The translations under genes were made by a program, and so were the position numbers. 64,000 bases of DNA from Staphylococcus pseudintermedius. GTDB lineage: Bacteria; Bacillota; Bacilli; Staphylococcales; Staphylococcaceae. The notes below the pieces were generated by a model that saw only the letters and a program-made list of their open reading frames with translations, did no database searches and was not told where the DNA came from. The stretch is taken from the NCBI RefSeq assembly GCF_001792775.2, contig NZ_MLGE02000012.1, forward strand, positions 21,018-85,017, in the 5' to 3' direction. Shown piece after piece: positions 8,757-19,129 of this stretch; position 1 is the first letter of the stretch; the number at the start of each line of letters is the position of its first letter.

Positions 8757-10747
8757 TGATGGACTTTCCATGGAATGAGCTTATTGTAAAAGGTAACTGG
8801 ATGATTACATTGGCTCAAATCAGTGCACCTTTCTTAGTTATCGGTGTCATTGCAGCCATTACTTACTTTAAGCTCTGGGGATATTTATATAAGGAATGGT
8901 TCATGTCAGTCGACCACAAAAAAATCGGTTTGATGTACTTAATCTGTGCGGTATTAATGTTCGTACGTGGTGGTATTGATGCAATTCTATTACGTATTCA
9001 ATTAACAGTACCCGACAACCCATTCTTAGAGTCAAATCACTATAACGAAATTTTCTCAACGCACGGTGTCATCATGATTATTTTCATGGCAATGCCACTT
9101 GTAATCGGTCTAATGAACATCATTATCCCATTACAAATCGGTGCTCGTGACGTTGCTTTCCCAGTATTGAACAACATTAGCTTTTGGTTGTTCGTAGCGG
9201 GTATGCTTTTATTTAACCTTTCATTCATCGTGGGTGGTTCTCCAGCTGCAGGTTGGACAAACTATGCGCCGCTTGCCGGTGAATTCAGTCCTGGACCTGG
9301 TGTCAACTATTATTTAATTGCCATTCAGATTTCAGGTATTGGTACTTTAGCAACGGGTGTGAACTTCTTCGTAACAATCATCCGTCTAAAATCACCAAGT
9401 ATGACATTTATGCAAATGCCAATGTTCGTTGTGACAACATTTATCACAATGTTAATCATCATCTTGGCATTCCCAGTGTTAACTGTAGCACTTGCATTAA
9501 TGACTGCTGACAGAGTGTTTGATACTGCATTCTTCACAGTAGCTAATGGCGGTATGCCGATGTTATGGGCAAACTTCTTCTGGGTATGGGGGCACCCTGA
9601 AGTATACATCCTTGTCCTTCCAGCATTCGGTATTTATTCAGAAATTATTCCAACATTTGCACGTAAACGTTTATTTGGACACCAAAGTATGGTGTGGGCA
9701 ACAGCTGGTATCGCATTCTTGAGTTTCTTAGTTTGGGTTCACCATTTCTATACAATGGGTAATGGTGCATTAGTTAACTCATTCTTCTCTATCACAACAA
9801 TGTTGATCGCTGTGCCAACAGGTGTAAAAATCTTTAACTGGTTATTTACACTACACAAAGGACGTATTTCATTTGAATCGCCAATGTTATTCTCATTAGC
9901 GTTTATTCCTAACTTTACAATTGGTGGGGTTACCGGGGTTATGCTTGCGATGGCATCCGCAGACTTCCAATACCACAACACATATTTCTTAGTGGCACAC
10001 TTCCACTATACAATTGTTGCCGGTGTTGTATTTGCATGTTTCGCAGCTATGATTTTCTGGTATCCAAAAGCTATGGGTTACAAATTGTTCGAAAAACCAA
10101 ACAAATGGTTCTTCTGGATCTTCATGGTTGGTTTCAACGTGACATTCTTACCACAATTCATTTTAGGTCTTGATGGCATGCCACGTCGTTTATACACTTA
10201 CATGCCAGAAGATGGTTGGTTCGTATTAAACGTGATTTCTTCAATCGGTGCTGCAATGATGTCGATTGCGTTCTTAATCTTTGTAGGTAACATTGTATAC
10301 AGTCACCTCAAAGCACCACGTGAAGCAACTGGTGATAACTGGAACGGTTTAGGTCGTGGTTTAGAGTGGTCTACTGCATCTGCAATTCCACCTAAATACA
10401 ACTTTGCAATTACACCTGATTGGGATGATATTGATACATTTGTTGAAATGAAAAAACAAGGTAGACACTATCTTGACAATCACAATTACAGCGACATTCA
10501 CATGCCGAACGATACACACATCGGTTTCTGGATGGGTATCTTTTTCTTCATCGGTGGTTTCTTCTTAGTATTCGAAACATTATTACCTGCGATTCTTGCA
10601 TTAGCTGGTATCTTCGGTTTAATGATTTGGAGAAGTTTCCAACAAGATCATGGTTACCACATCCCTGCAAGTGAAGTAGCTGAAACTGAAGCGCGCTTGA
10701 GAAAAGCTCGCCAAAAAGAAAGGGAGGCTATGAATCATGAGTCATAA
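8756..10747 (+). CDS. qoxB: Quinol oxidase subunit I QoxB
   Basis: 663-aa heme-copper oxidase catalytic subunit that reduces oxygen and pumps protons. The proton-channel and Cu-B motif WGHPEVY (about residue 279-285), the WVHHF His pair (about 327) and the VAHFHY heme-ligand motif (about 413) are all present. About 14-15 membrane helices are expected from the hydrophobic pattern. ATG 8756 overlaps the qoxA stop; a second ATG follows at 8759. GGAGG lies 9 bp upstream. Confidence 0.97.
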   Translation: MMDFPWNELIVKGNWMITLAQISAPFLVIGVIAAITYFKLWGYLYKEWFMSVDHKKIGLMYLICAVLMFVRGGIDAILLRIQLTVPDNPFLESNHYNEIFSTHGVIMIIFMAMPLVIGLMNIIIPLQIGARDVAFPVLNNISFWLFVAGMLLFNLSFIVGGSPAAGWTNYAPLAGEFSPGPGVNYYLIAIQISGIGTLATGVNFFVTIIRLKSPSMTFMQMPMFVVTTFITMLIIILAFPVLTVALALMTADRVFDTAFFTVANGGMPMLWANFFWVWGHPEVYILVLPAFGIYSEIIPTFARKRLFGHQSMVWATAGIAFLSFLVWVHHFYTMGNGALVNSFFSITTMLIAVPTGVKIFNWLFTLHKGRISFESPMLFSLAFIPNFTIGGVTGVMLAMASADFQYHNTYFLVAHFHYTIVAGVVFACFAAMIFWYPKAMGYKLFEKPNKWFFWIFMVGFNVTFLPQFILGLDGMPRRLYTYMPEDGWFVLNVISSIGAAMMSIAFLIFVGNIVYSHLKAPREATGDNWNGLGRGLEWSTASAIPPKYNFAITPDWDDIDTFVEMKKQGRHYLDNHNYSDIHMPNDTHIGFWMGIFFFIGGFFLVFETLLPAILALAGIFGLMIWRSFQQDHGYHIPASEVAETEARLRKARQKEREAMNHES

Positions 10748-11345
10748 AAATGTGAATACTATTGATGCTCGTACACATGAAGGCGATTTAAATAAACTCG
10801 GTTTCTGGATCTTCCTTACAGCTGAATTCGCACTTTTTGGTACACTTTTCGCAACATTGTTAACGCTCCAACATGGTGGTAGCTACGGTGGTATGTTAAC
10901 AACTGATTTGTTTGAATTACCACTTGTTTTAATCATGACATTCCTACTTTTAGCAAGTTCTTACACTTGTGGTATTGCAATATACTACATGCGTAAAGAG
11001 AACAAGCAATTGTTATTAATTTGGATGATTATTACAATTATTTTAGGTATTGGATTCGTTGGCTTTGAGATTTTCGAATTTAGTCACTATGTGCATGAAG
11101 GTGCTACACCACAACTTGCATCTTATTGGTCAAGTTTCTTCATCCTTTTAGGAACGCACGGTGCCCACGTGACAGTTGGTATCTTCTGGATTATTTGTTT
11201 ATTAATCCAAGTTGCCACTCGCGGACTTACAAAATATAATGCACCAAAATTATTCATTGTAAGTTTATACTGGCACTTCTTAGACGTTGTGTGGATCTTC
11301 ATCTTCACTGCAGTGTATATGATAGGGATGGTGTATAGCGGATGA
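10737..11345 (+). CDS. qoxC: Quinol oxidase subunit III QoxC
   Basis: 202-aa polytopic membrane protein with five hydrophobic segments, of the cytochrome oxidase subunit III family ([20 protein letters not shown] motif). It is a structural subunit of the terminal quinol oxidase. Its ATG lies 11 bp inside the end of qoxB and it overlaps qoxD by 4 bp, so translation is coupled. Confidence 0.96.
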   Translation: MSHKNVNTIDARTHEGDLNKLGFWIFLTAEFALFGTLFATLLTLQHGGSYGGMLTTDLFELPLVLIMTFLLLASSYTCGIAIYYMRKENKQLLLIWMIITIILGIGFVGFEIFEFSHYVHEGATPQLASYWSSFFILLGTHGAHVTVGIFWIICLLIQVATRGLTKYNAPKLFIVSLYWHFLDVVWIFIFTAVYMIGMVYSG

Positions 11346-11632
11346 ATACAATTGTAAAACATACAATAGGCTTTATCGCCTCAATCATTTTAACTTTACT
11401 CGCTGTTTTCGTGACTCTATATACATCATTGTCATTCCAAGCAAAAGTAACAATTATTTTCGGTTTTGCATTCATCCAAGCGTTTTTACAGCTCTTAATG
11501 TTCATGCACTTAACTGAAGGTAAAGATGGTCGTGTTCAACTTGCAAAAGTTATCTTCGCGATTATCATTACATTGATCACAGTTATCGGAACATACTGGG
11601 TAATGCAAGGCGGACATGGTTCACATATTTAA
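11342..11632 (+). CDS. qoxD: Quinol oxidase subunit IV QoxD
   Basis: 96-aa membrane protein with three hydrophobic helices, matching subunit IV of bo3/aa3 quinol oxidases ([14 protein letters not shown] motif). The ATG overlaps the qoxC stop (ATGA). Last gene of the operon, followed directly by a strong terminator. Confidence 0.95.
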   Translation: MNTIVKHTIGFIASIILTLLAVFVTLYTSLSFQAKVTIIFGFAFIQAFLQLLMFMHLTEGKDGRVQLAKVIFAIIITLITVIGTYWVMQGGHGSHI

Positions 11633-11642
11633 TCCATGACGC

Positions 11643-11678
11643 AAAAAGCACTAACACATCGCGTGTTAGTGCTTTTTT
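11643..11678 (+). terminator. qox operon terminator
   Basis: AAAAAGCACTAACAC and its complement (11643-11657 and 11663-11677) form a 15-bp stem with a 5-bp loop ending in a T run, 10 bp after the qoxD stop. Confidence 0.9.
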
Positions 11679-11812
11679 ATACCTATTTTAGTATGACACT
11701 TCTATTGCACTCCCCCTTTGTGGTATTGTCACATCTTTTTTCCTAAAACAATTTTAACAAGTTGAAGCGAACGTACACAGCCATTACTATAGATAAAAAA
11801 GGAGGTTTTACT

Positions 11813-12718
11813 ATGCCCATTCCAATCATTATTGATACAGACCCTGGCATTGATGATGCAGCTGCCATCAGTTTGGCACTTCATCATCCACAACTTGACG
11901 TACAACTGATATCAACCGTACATGGTAACGTGCCACTCCAGCGCACAACGAGAAATGCCCAACAATTGATTGAACACTTTCATGCCCATGTACCTGTTGC
12001 ATCAGGTGCAGCATCACCACTCGTTCAAAAGGCCGTCCACGCCCCTCATGTTCATGGTGAAAGCGGTATGGCGGGTTACACATTTGACGAACCGACTACC
12101 TCTCTCATGTCAAAGAATAGTGTAGAAGCGATGAAAGACCTACTTCTCCAATCGACGACACCGATAACATTAGTGCCAATTGGACCACTCACAAACATCG
12201 CATTACTTTTAAAAATGTATCCAGAAGTTCATACATATATACATCAGATCGTGCTTATGGGTGGTAGTGTCGGTAATGGCAATGTAAGTGTTGCGGCAGA
12301 ATTTAACGTCTATGCCGACCCTGAAGCTGCACATATTGTCTTCAACTCAAACTTACCTATCGTGATGGCTGGTTTGGATATTGCGCGTGCATCTAACCTA
12401 CCTCATGCATTATTGCCAAAGATTAAGGAAATGAATCACACCGGTCACATGTTGTATCATCTCTTCCAACATTATCGTGGTGAATCATTTTTAGATGGGT
12501 TAAACGTTTATGACGCTTATACAATAATGTATTTATGCTATCCTGAGTTATTTACAGTTCGCCCAGCTAAAGTAGACGTGGAGTTAAGTGGTAGCCATGC
12601 ACGTGGCGCAACATTTGTTGACTTTAATGTGACAGACAGTTCAACACACGTGCTCATGGATATTCAAGCAGAAGCCTTTCAAACTGCTTTCCTTGATATG
12701 TTGAAATATTGCCCTTAA
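11813..12718 (+). CDS. Nucleoside hydrolase (RihA/RihC-like)
   Basis: 301-aa inosine-uridine-preferring nucleoside hydrolase, cleaving ribonucleosides to base and ribose for salvage. The calcium-binding DTDPGIDDA motif at residues 8-16 is diagnostic, and the VLMGG/AEFNVYADPEAA signature follows. ATG 11813 has AAAGGAGG at good spacing; the longer in-frame reading (from 11762) has no ribosome site. Which Rih subtype it is cannot be told here. Monocistronic. Confidence 0.9.
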   Translation: MPIPIIIDTDPGIDDAAAISLALHHPQLDVQLISTVHGNVPLQRTTRNAQQLIEHFHAHVPVASGAASPLVQKAVHAPHVHGESGMAGYTFDEPTTSLMSKNSVEAMKDLLLQSTTPITLVPIGPLTNIALLLKMYPEVHTYIHQIVLMGGSVGNGNVSVAAEFNVYADPEAAHIVFNSNLPIVMAGLDIARASNLPHALLPKIKEMNHTGHMLYHLFQHYRGESFLDGLNVYDAYTIMYLCYPELFTVRPAKVDVELSGSHARGATFVDFNVTDSSTHVLMDIQAEAFQTAFLDMLKYCP

Positions 12719-12854
12719 AATCGTTAAGCAAAAAGGAGTTTACTTTTCAATGTCCTCTGCTAATTCTATATGTACTGCCTTGCTACGTATGGACACATCC
12801 CCATTTTCACATGTACAGACACACCCATCAACAGTTCTACCTTATCTCAAAAAA

Positions 12855-12890
12855 ACAGAGCGAGGTCATTCAATTTACCTTGCTCTGTCT
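12855..12890. terminator. Terminator downstream of the nucleoside hydrolase
   Basis: ACAGAGCGAGGT (12855-12866) pairs with ACCTTGCTCTGT (12877-12888) with one mismatch and a 10-bp loop; A run before, T-rich after. Confidence 0.65.
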
Positions 12891-13009
12891 TCTTATAGTT
12901 AAAATAAATTAAAAAGAGATGCTACTTTTTATAAGGTTACTTGAGTCGATGATATGACGTTGCTCTCTTTCCTTGCCTTTGTTCATGCAAAATTACCGAA
13001 CGAACGAAA

Positions 13010-13199
13010 CTCCCGAGGGATCAGCTGAACCGGAAAATCCACCAACGCTTCAACAAATGTAACAGTATAATCAAAGCGTTGGTTAGTTGTAGGTTCAGCC
13101 CCTGGGAAACGCGAGTCCAAGACGGCAATCGTATGCAAGCGACATGTTCAAAAAGGAAAGACGGCAATCGCATACAAGTGACATGTTCTTAAAGGAAAG
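13010..13199. repeat. Structured intergenic repeat with nested hairpins and 39-bp tandem
   Basis: GCTGAACC (13024-13031) pairs with GGTTCAGC (13092-13099) around an inner CCAACGCTT/AAGCGTTGG stem (13042-13050 and 13074-13082). Immediately after, a unit beginning GACGGCAATCG occurs at 13121 and again at 13160 (39-bp period, a few mismatches). The segment TTCAGCCCCTGGGAAA recurs in altered form near 62469, so this looks like a dispersed intergenic repeat family. Confidence 0.7.
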
Positions 13200-13232
13200 A
13201 GTGTAAGTTCAGCAAAATATTAAGACGTCACA

Positions 13233-13868
13233 TTAATCATTTTCTTGTTGTAACACTTTACCAGATTTGGCATCGAGTACTAATTCTTGTTCACCATTAT
13301 CTGTCATCAATTCAATGTTGTAAACAAATTGACCGTCATCGTTATCTAATGACCATTTTTTCAAGTCACCTTTTTGTTGTTCTTGTGCTTTTTTCACTGC
13401 TTCTTTAAAATCAATGGCATCTCCGTAATTAATTGTTTTGTCGTTATCGTTGTCCATTTCTTTTTCTTTGTTTGTATTTAGCACTTTATTATCTTTGTCA
13501 GATACTTTGACTTCTGCTTCTTCATTATTGCTTCTTAAATCAATGTCATAAACCCATTGACCATTTTCTTTTTTATATTCCACTTGTTTCACGTCACCAT
13601 CAAATGAAGATTTTGCTGTTTTAATGGCATCTTCAGGTGTTGTTTTTACGTCTTTAACATCAATCGTCTGTGTTTTAGTGTGTTGATTTGTGTTTTGATC
13701 ATCATTGTCATCACGATCATTGTCGTGGCTATTTTGATTGTTATCAGTAGTCTGTTCCGTTTTTGTGTCGTTATCTGCGTTGTTCGTATTTTTTTGATCA
13801 TCATCGTTACCACAAGCTGCTAGGACGATTCCTGATGCTAATAATAAAGATATGATTTTAAACTTCAT
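13233..13868 (-). CDS. PepSY-domain lipoprotein
   Basis: 211-aa exported lipoprotein. The signal ends in a lipobox LAAC (Cys about residue 19). A low-complexity Asp/Asn/Gln/Thr linker spans about residues 20-70. Two PepSY domains follow (about 75-133 and 148-209), each showing the alternating AIKTAKSSFDGDVKQVEY / EAVKKAQEQQKGDLKKW pattern and ending with a VLDAKSGKVLQ-like strand. PepSY proteins are thought to bind or inhibit peptidases at the cell surface. TGGAGG precedes the ATG. Its downstream end faces the repeat block; upstream is the end of the glycopolymer cluster. Confidence 0.85.
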   Translation of the reverse strand: MKFKIISLLLASGIVLAACGNDDDQKNTNNADNDTKTEQTTDNNQNSHDNDRDDNDDQNTNQHTKTQTIDVKDVKTTPEDAIKTAKSSFDGDVKQVEYKKENGQWVYDIDLRSNNEEAEVKVSDKDNKVLNTNKEKEMDNDNDKTINYGDAIDFKEAVKKAQEQQKGDLKKWSLDNDDGQFVYNIELMTDNGEQELVLDAKSGKVLQQEND

Positions 13869-13977
13869 ATTTAAAAACCTCCAATATTAGTATTTATAAT
13901 TGATATACCCAATTGAATGGATTTTAAGACATATTCATATCACATAAATCTCAATATCGGATAAAAGTTTGAGCTGT

Positions 13978-15309
13978 TTATTTCATTTGAGGCTGTATTT
14001 TCCCTATAAATGAAACGTTATCATCAAGTGTATTGTACACATTTAATAATTTTTGTTTTTCATTTTGCCAATTATAAATCATTTTCGCACGTCTCGTATT
14101 CGCACGGTAACGGTCATACAATTCAGGATGTTGTAATAAATGATTCACAGCAGCCGCAATATTTTGACTACTATGCGTATCTGTAGCGATTCCAACTTCA
14201 TTTTCTTCTACGACACGTTTGATTTCAGGGAAGTCACAAGCAATGACCGGAACATGTGCCATGATATATTCAAACAATTTATTAGAACTCGCAGAATAAT
14301 GATTAAAGCACACATTTTGCAGAACTTGGAAACCAACAAATGCTTCTCTAGTAATTTGCGGTAGCTTTTCAAATGGTACTTTATCTAAAAAGAAAATTCG
14401 ATCTCGCTCTTCAGACTGTTGGGCCTGTGCTTTAAGTGTTTCTGTTAATTTGCCACCGCCCACAAACACGAGAACCCCTTCTTGAATCATCGGCATGGCT
14501 TCAATAAGTTTCTCCAGACCACGACCTTGTTGTAAGCCACCTTGATAGAGCAATATTTTTTCATTTTGATTGAGACCCAATTTTTCGTGCAAGTTGTAAT
14601 AAGGTTGTTGTTCAATATCGTATAAAACAGAATAATTATATAATGGTTGCGGATAAAAGCCATAAAGGCACTCGTTATGTTGGGCGCGTGTATGATTTTC
14701 CACCATCATCGTATCAACAAATTGCAGTAAAAAACGTTCTATTTTCTTAATACGTTCAGGATTATACCCTGTCCGATCAGTTTGTACCTCGTGACTATCA
14801 TACACTAATGGCTTAGGGTGGAGGCGCAATTTTGAACATACAATGCCTTGAGGTAAAGTGTTTAAATCATTCGAATGATAGATATCTGCTTTTTGCTGAT
14901 ACCCTTTAATAATCATACGTGCAATAATCGCACCATTCACGACCCATTTTCGTAATTTTTTTACTTTGAGTATCACCATTCCAGCAAGCAACATCGCTAA
15001 GTAACCGAGCATCAACTTTAAATTAATAAAAAATAATCCCGCTGCTATCGTAAATGAGACACCCCCGATTATAATTAAAAATCGCTTTCCATAATCAGCG
15101 TAGACTTGGATTAACATAGGATAGCGTTTGACACGATGCACTCGAAAATGAGGTTCTCGTTGTTCAAATGCTTCAATATCGGTGTTTTTCGGATCATTGA
15201 TAGCAATTAAATCTACATCATATCCATCTTCGGCCAATGCTGTACACTCTCGATTGACCCGCGCATCATTGGTGAAATGGTTCCACACGAACATCGCTAC
15301 TTTTTTCAC
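13978..15309 (-). CDS. GT4-family glycosyltransferase with internal membrane hairpin
   Basis: 443-aa glycosyltransferase, GT-B fold. The N-terminal half has the acceptor-domain opening (VAMFVWNHFTNDARVNRE) interrupted by two adjacent hydrophobic helices at about residues 75-115, which would tether it to the membrane. The C-terminal half has the GT4 donor-binding pattern (GGLQQGRGLEKLIEAMP, then YIMAHVPVIACDFPEIKRVV). Start is GTG 15309 with GAGGAG. Last gene of the surface glycopolymer cluster; donor and acceptor are unknown. Confidence 0.8.
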   Translation of the reverse strand: MKKVAMFVWNHFTNDARVNRECTALAEDGYDVDLIAINDPKNTDIEAFEQREPHFRVHRVKRYPMLIQVYADYGKRFLIIIGGVSFTIAAGLFFINLKLMLGYLAMLLAGMVILKVKKLRKWVVNGAIIARMIIKGYQQKADIYHSNDLNTLPQGIVCSKLRLHPKPLVYDSHEVQTDRTGYNPERIKKIERFLLQFVDTMMVENHTRAQHNECLYGFYPQPLYNYSVLYDIEQQPYYNLHEKLGLNQNEKILLYQGGLQQGRGLEKLIEAMPMIQEGVLVFVGGGKLTETLKAQAQQSEERDRIFFLDKVPFEKLPQITREAFVGFQVLQNVCFNHYSASSNKLFEYIMAHVPVIACDFPEIKRVVEENEVGIATDTHSSQNIAAAVNHLLQHPELYDRYRANTRRAKMIYNWQNEKQKLLNVYNTLDDNVSFIGKIQPQMK

Positions 15310-15356
15310 TTCAGTATCTCCTCTTTATTATGGTTTTCCAGTCAAAAATATACTTA

Positions 15357-16172
15357 CTAATAAATATTCAATTGTCTTTTCATAAATAAATTGACTAATT
15401 CCAAAGTTTTATCTTTAGGTAATGGATTATGTCCGGATTTCTTGTCATTATATAAAAGAAAGTTAATTTTAGAACTATCCAGTTGATATTTATCTAACAT
15501 TCGGATAAAAGGAATTATATGATTTTCCATATCTTCATCACTTAAACGGTTTTGAACATAGAGTATTTCAGGTACACGATTACATTTTTTCATAAGGCTT
15601 GTGGAAGAGACGCGATTTGCATACATTTTATTAACCGCTTCAAATTCCATATCTTCAAAAACAACTTGATATGCATCCACTACATTCTTTTTCCTATATC
15701 GATGTACATAGGTTTGTGGATTGTTTACTATAGCACGTGAATGATTGTGAAGCGTGGCTAACAAAATAGATACAAATCCACCGCCTGAGCTCCCATAATA
15801 CGTCACTTGATTATCCTCGACATTTAAAAGTTGACTCACTTTTTGACTAATTCGTGCGTAATCATTAACGTAGTGCCGCTCTTTGGTTCCTAACCCCCAT
15901 CCTAAATTGACTTCACTGTCATGTATTGTGCGATCATCAATAAACAGACAATTTGCATCAAAATCATCTCTCCAACTGTTTCTTAAAAATACAGGCGGTT
16001 GAGATTTTTTGATATTAATCGCACCATTTGTATGAACAAGAAGACGCTGATTATTCGGTTTTATATTTATGAAAATGTAAAAGTCTATTTCGTCTACGAT
16101 GAGTTTAACTTTTTGATTATTTGCTTTTAACAAATCCTCTTTAGTCATTGTGTCAAAATCTAATTTAATCAT
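15357..16172 (-). CDS. Alpha/beta-hydrolase-like protein of the glycopolymer cluster
   Basis: 271-aa cytosolic protein without signal peptide. YYGSSGGGFVSILLATL (about residues 124-140) is a nucleophile-elbow motif G-x-S-x-G and the rest fits an alpha/beta hydrolase, with a possible His in KKSGHNPLP near the C terminus. It lies between the TagH-like gene (20-bp gap) and the GT4 gene. It may be an esterase or acetyltransferase acting on a polymer sugar; that role is inference from context only. Confidence 0.6.
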   Translation of the reverse strand: MIKLDFDTMTKEDLLKANNQKVKLIVDEIDFYIFINIKPNNQRLLVHTNGAINIKKSQPPVFLRNSWRDDFDANCLFIDDRTIHDSEVNLGWGLGTKERHYVNDYARISQKVSQLLNVEDNQVTYYGSSGGGFVSILLATLHNHSRAIVNNPQTYVHRYRKKNVVDAYQVVFEDMEFEAVNKMYANRVSSTSLMKKCNRVPEILYVQNRLSDEDMENHIIPFIRMLDKYQLDSSKINFLLYNDKKSGHNPLPKDKTLELVNLFMKRQLNIY

Positions 16173-16191
16173 TGAGAATACCTACCATTTT

Positions 16192-17112
16192 CTATCCAAA
16201 TAATTGAAAATACATTGCTACGAACCAACCTATCAAAGTGACACCAATCAATCCATGTGTCATTAGCGATACATCATTTTTTTGAGAAATAGTCACTTCG
16301 TCAAGATGACCCACTTGCTGTTGCTGTAATTTCTTTTTCTTGTATTCGACTTGTTCTGACTTAGGCATATGTTTAATTTTTTGAACTAATGCATTATAAC
16401 GTTTGATCACAACATTGACATCATCATATACGACCATTTGACCGTAATGAATCCAAAGTGCTTTATCACACATCTTTCTAATTTGACTTGCAGAATGAGA
16501 AACAAAAAAGATTGTTTTTCCTTGCTTTTGAAATGCTTTCATTCTATCAATACACTTATTCGAAAACGTTTCATCACCGACAGATAATGCCTCATCGACA
16601 ATTAAAATATCAGGATCGGTATGAATTGCAATAGAAAAACCTAATCTCGACTTCATCCCACTTGAATATGATTTAAGCGGTTGGTAAATGAATTCATCCA
16701 GTTCACTAAATTTAACTATTTCATCAAATTTGTCATTGATTTCTTTAGTAGACATCCCATGCATCATACATTTGTAGCGAATATTTTCTTCACCCGTAAA
16801 AGATGGGTTGAGTCCCGCACCAATTGCAATTAATGACGGTTTTCCATCTGTGTTTACTTTTCCATATGTTGGCATCACCACTTGTCCTAATATATTTGAG
16901 AGTGTCGACTTCCCAGAACCATTTAATCCAATAATCCCAACTGACGTACCTCGTTCCACTTTGAAGCTCACATCTTTCAATGCATAATAAGGTTTAAATT
17001 GATATGATTTTCCAAAAGTGAATAAAGAGAGTAATTTGTCTTTACGACTACGATTCAGATCATAAATTTTAGTGACATTTTCACATATCACATTATATTG
17101 TACTTCTGGCAT
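16192..17112 (-). CDS. Polysaccharide/teichoic acid ABC exporter ATPase (TagH-like)
   Basis: 306-aa ATPase partner of the permease encoded two genes upstream. Walker A is GLNGSGKST (about residue 65), the signature SYSSGMKSRLGFS (about 152) is typical of polysaccharide-exporting ABC proteins, and Walker B is ILIVDEALSVGDE. A single hydrophobic segment at the very C terminus (about 283-304) is unusual for an ATPase subunit but recalls the extended C terminus of TagH. ATG 17112 has AAGGAG at 8 bp; a GTG at 17121 overlapping the previous stop is the alternative. Confidence 0.85.
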   Translation of the reverse strand: MPEVQYNVICENVTKIYDLNRSRKDKLLSLFTFGKSYQFKPYYALKDVSFKVERGTSVGIIGLNGSGKSTLSNILGQVVMPTYGKVNTDGKPSLIAIGAGLNPSFTGEENIRYKCMMHGMSTKEINDKFDEIVKFSELDEFIYQPLKSYSSGMKSRLGFSIAIHTDPDILIVDEALSVGDETFSNKCIDRMKAFQKQGKTIFFVSHSASQIRKMCDKALWIHYGQMVVYDDVNVVIKRYNALVQKIKHMPKSEQVEYKKKKLQQQQVGHLDEVTISQKNDVSLMTHGLIGVTLIGWFVAMYFQLFG

Positions 17113-17117
17113 ACTAT

Positions 17118-18308
17118 TCACTCCTTAAGGAACCTGATTAATGCTTTAATATTCGTTTCCCAGTTTAAAAATTGATTACGATAGCGTCTGACATTAACTA
17201 ACTGAGATTCAAAGTGTGAAGGGTTGTCTCGATAGGCTATAATTTTTTCTAATAATATTTGGGGTGTCGCTTTCTTTTCTGCAAAACCAATTCGGAAAGC
17301 ATTAATATCTTCTGCCATTTTGCCACCTATGTTCGTGACAGGGAGCGTATTGACTCCTATCGCATCTACAATTTTTCCAGGTAAAACATTTAAAAACGTA
17401 TCATTTTCATTTAAAATCGACAAAGCAACATGGTGTCTAGATATTTCTTGAAGACATCGTTCTCGACTCATCGCATGTTTAAGCGTAACAAATTCTAAAT
17501 GTTGAACCGCTTCTCTGAACTTCGGTGCTTTCACACCATAAACAATAGCGGTAACGTTAATTTTATAATCATTAAGTAAACTGAACAATTCAATTAAATG
17601 ATCAACATCTTGCGCATAACCGATATTACCAGTATATATCACCCGAAAGTCTTCATATTTCTCCTCTGTAAAACGTTCTTCTTGACTGACTGAGTTAGGT
17701 ATAAATTGTATAGGAACCGCCTTATCCAACATTTGATGGATATGCTCACGAAAGCCCTCATTATTTATGACAATCTTATCTGCACGGTTATACATAATCT
17801 TTTCTAATCGTTTGAGCAATGGCCAAGTTAATTTGAGATTGATCCCTTTTATACTATTCACACTATCTGGCCATAAATCTCTGACTTCCAAAATATAATC
17901 CGGTCTCTTTGCTTTTTTCATAAACAAAGTTGCCCACGCAATAAAAATATTAGGACTTGTTACATAAATATAGTCAAAATCATTTTTGTGCTTAAAAATA
18001 AAATATCTAACCCTCAAATATTGCTCTATATAATAAAATAGCCTTGCAATGAGATTTTTATTTTGCTTTTCACACAACATCTTCATGCGAATAATTCTGT
18101 TATTTTCATACTGATTAATGACGTCATCATCGAAATAACTGTCATCTTGAAACAATTCATGATTGGGATATGAAGGTTGCGTTGTTAATACATGTGTCAT
18201 CACACTTTCTTTTGTGAAATGCTTAAATAACATTTTCATACGATTTGCTGCTGAACCTAATTCGGGATAAAAATTTTGTGTGATGATTAAGAGTTTTTTA
18301 GATTTCAT
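17118..18308 (-). CDS. GT4-family glycosyltransferase
   Basis: 396-aa glycosyltransferase beginning with the family opening LLIITQNFYPELGSAANRM. The middle has DYILEVRDLWPDS, seen in WcaI/TuaC-like GT4 enzymes, and the donor-binding part shows VIYTGNIGYAQDVDHLIELF and a C-terminal LPGKIVDAIGVN stretch. It sits between the permease and ATPase genes of the exporter, so it probably builds the polymer or its linkage unit. Sugar specificity cannot be read. Confidence 0.85.
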   Translation of the reverse strand: MKSKKLLIITQNFYPELGSAANRMKMLFKHFTKESVMTHVLTTQPSYPNHELFQDDSYFDDDVINQYENNRIIRMKMLCEKQNKNLIARLFYYIEQYLRVRYFIFKHKNDFDYIYVTSPNIFIAWATLFMKKAKRPDYILEVRDLWPDSVNSIKGINLKLTWPLLKRLEKIMYNRADKIVINNEGFREHIHQMLDKAVPIQFIPNSVSQEERFTEEKYEDFRVIYTGNIGYAQDVDHLIELFSLLNDYKINVTAIVYGVKAPKFREAVQHLEFVTLKHAMSRERCLQEISRHHVALSILNENDTFLNVLPGKIVDAIGVNTLPVTNIGGKMAEDINAFRIGFAEKKATPQILLEKIIAYRDNPSHFESQLVNVRRYRNQFLNWETNIKALIRFLKE

Positions 18309-18319
18309 ATTTTAAACCC

Positions 18320-19129
18320 CTATATATAATCTAGAATTCTCTTTCTAAATTTCATGTGAATCACTGAGCCAATTATAATAAGTAATAGCGTTGTGACCCA
18401 AAAATAGATATGATCAGACCAAGTGCCATAAACGGCTGTTTGAGAGTGAACTAATGCTGTACGATACACACCAATAAGATATGCAAAAGGATTCAAACTT
18501 GCTAACTTTGCTAAAATGCCATGTTGTTCCTCAAGCACCCAAAAAATAGGTGTGAGAAAGAAAAGCATTCGAATAATATTTTGCAATAAATTTTTAGTAT
18601 CTCTTACAATAACAGTAAGCGTACTCATTATTAAAGAAATGCCAAAGATAATTGAAAAGGCTCCTATCATAAAATAAACGAACCAAAAATAATGCCACCA
18701 TGGTACATAATGGTTAATCACAGAAATTACAAAAACGATGGTTGTTGTAATCAGTAAATTAATCATATTGTTCGTCAGTGCAATAGATATAAAAATAGAA
18801 GACGGGAATTTCATCTTAGCTAACAAACCAATATTTTTTTGAATCGCTGAAGCACCAGAATTGATACCTTGGGAAATGAAAAGCCAAGGAAATAGACCTG
18901 AAATCAAGTGAACAATAAATGGCACACCCATCACTAATCCGGAACTTCCTCTTAATCCAAGACCAAAAACAATATAGTAGATAATCACTTGGAGAACGGG
19001 TTGCAAAATATTCCAAAAGATACCTAAATAATGATTGGCATATTGACTTTTCATGTTATAGATAGCTAATTTAGAAATTTTAGGTAAATTGACAATTTGT
19101 TCTTTAAATATTTCTATGATTGCTCTCAT
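18320..19129 (-). CDS. Polysaccharide/teichoic acid ABC exporter permease (TagG-like)
   Basis: 269-aa ABC-2 type permease with six hydrophobic segments. The cytoplasmic N terminus (QYANHYLGIFWNILQPVLQ) and the LSTLTVIVRDTKNLLQNIIRMLFFLTP region are characteristic of TagG/RfbA-type exporters. The ATG overlaps the preceding stop (ATGA), so it is coupled to the asparagine-synthase-like gene. With the TagH-like ATPase it would export a lipid-linked glycopolymer. Confidence 0.88.
   Translation of the reverse strand: MRAIIEIFKEQIVNLPKISKLAIYNMKSQYANHYLGIFWNILQPVLQVIIYYIVFGLGLRGSSGLVMGVPFIVHLISGLFPWLFISQGINSGASAIQKNIGLLAKMKFPSSIFISIALTNNMINLLITTTIVFVISVINHYVPWWHYFWFVYFMIGAFSIIFGISLIMSTLTVIVRDTKNLLQNIIRMLFFLTPIFWVLEEQHGILAKLASLNPFAYLIGVYRTALVHSQTAVYGTWSDHIYFWVTTLLLIIIGSVIHMKFRKRILDYI

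Larger units (their letters stand above)
12719..13232. other. Gene-free stretch: terminator plus repeat block
   Basis: 514 bp without a credible gene. It contains a terminator (12855-12888), a nested hairpin unit (about 13010-13110) and two tandem copies of a 39-bp unit (about 13119-13198). A short frame at 12709-12912 runs through the terminator and has no ribosome site. Confidence 0.6.

Noticed and set aside
12709..12912. 67-aa ORF after the nucleoside hydrolase
   Set aside because: Passes through the terminator hairpin and has no ribosome site.
13119..13198. CRISPR array
   Set aside because: Only two adjacent 39-bp units with no spacers and no cas genes.
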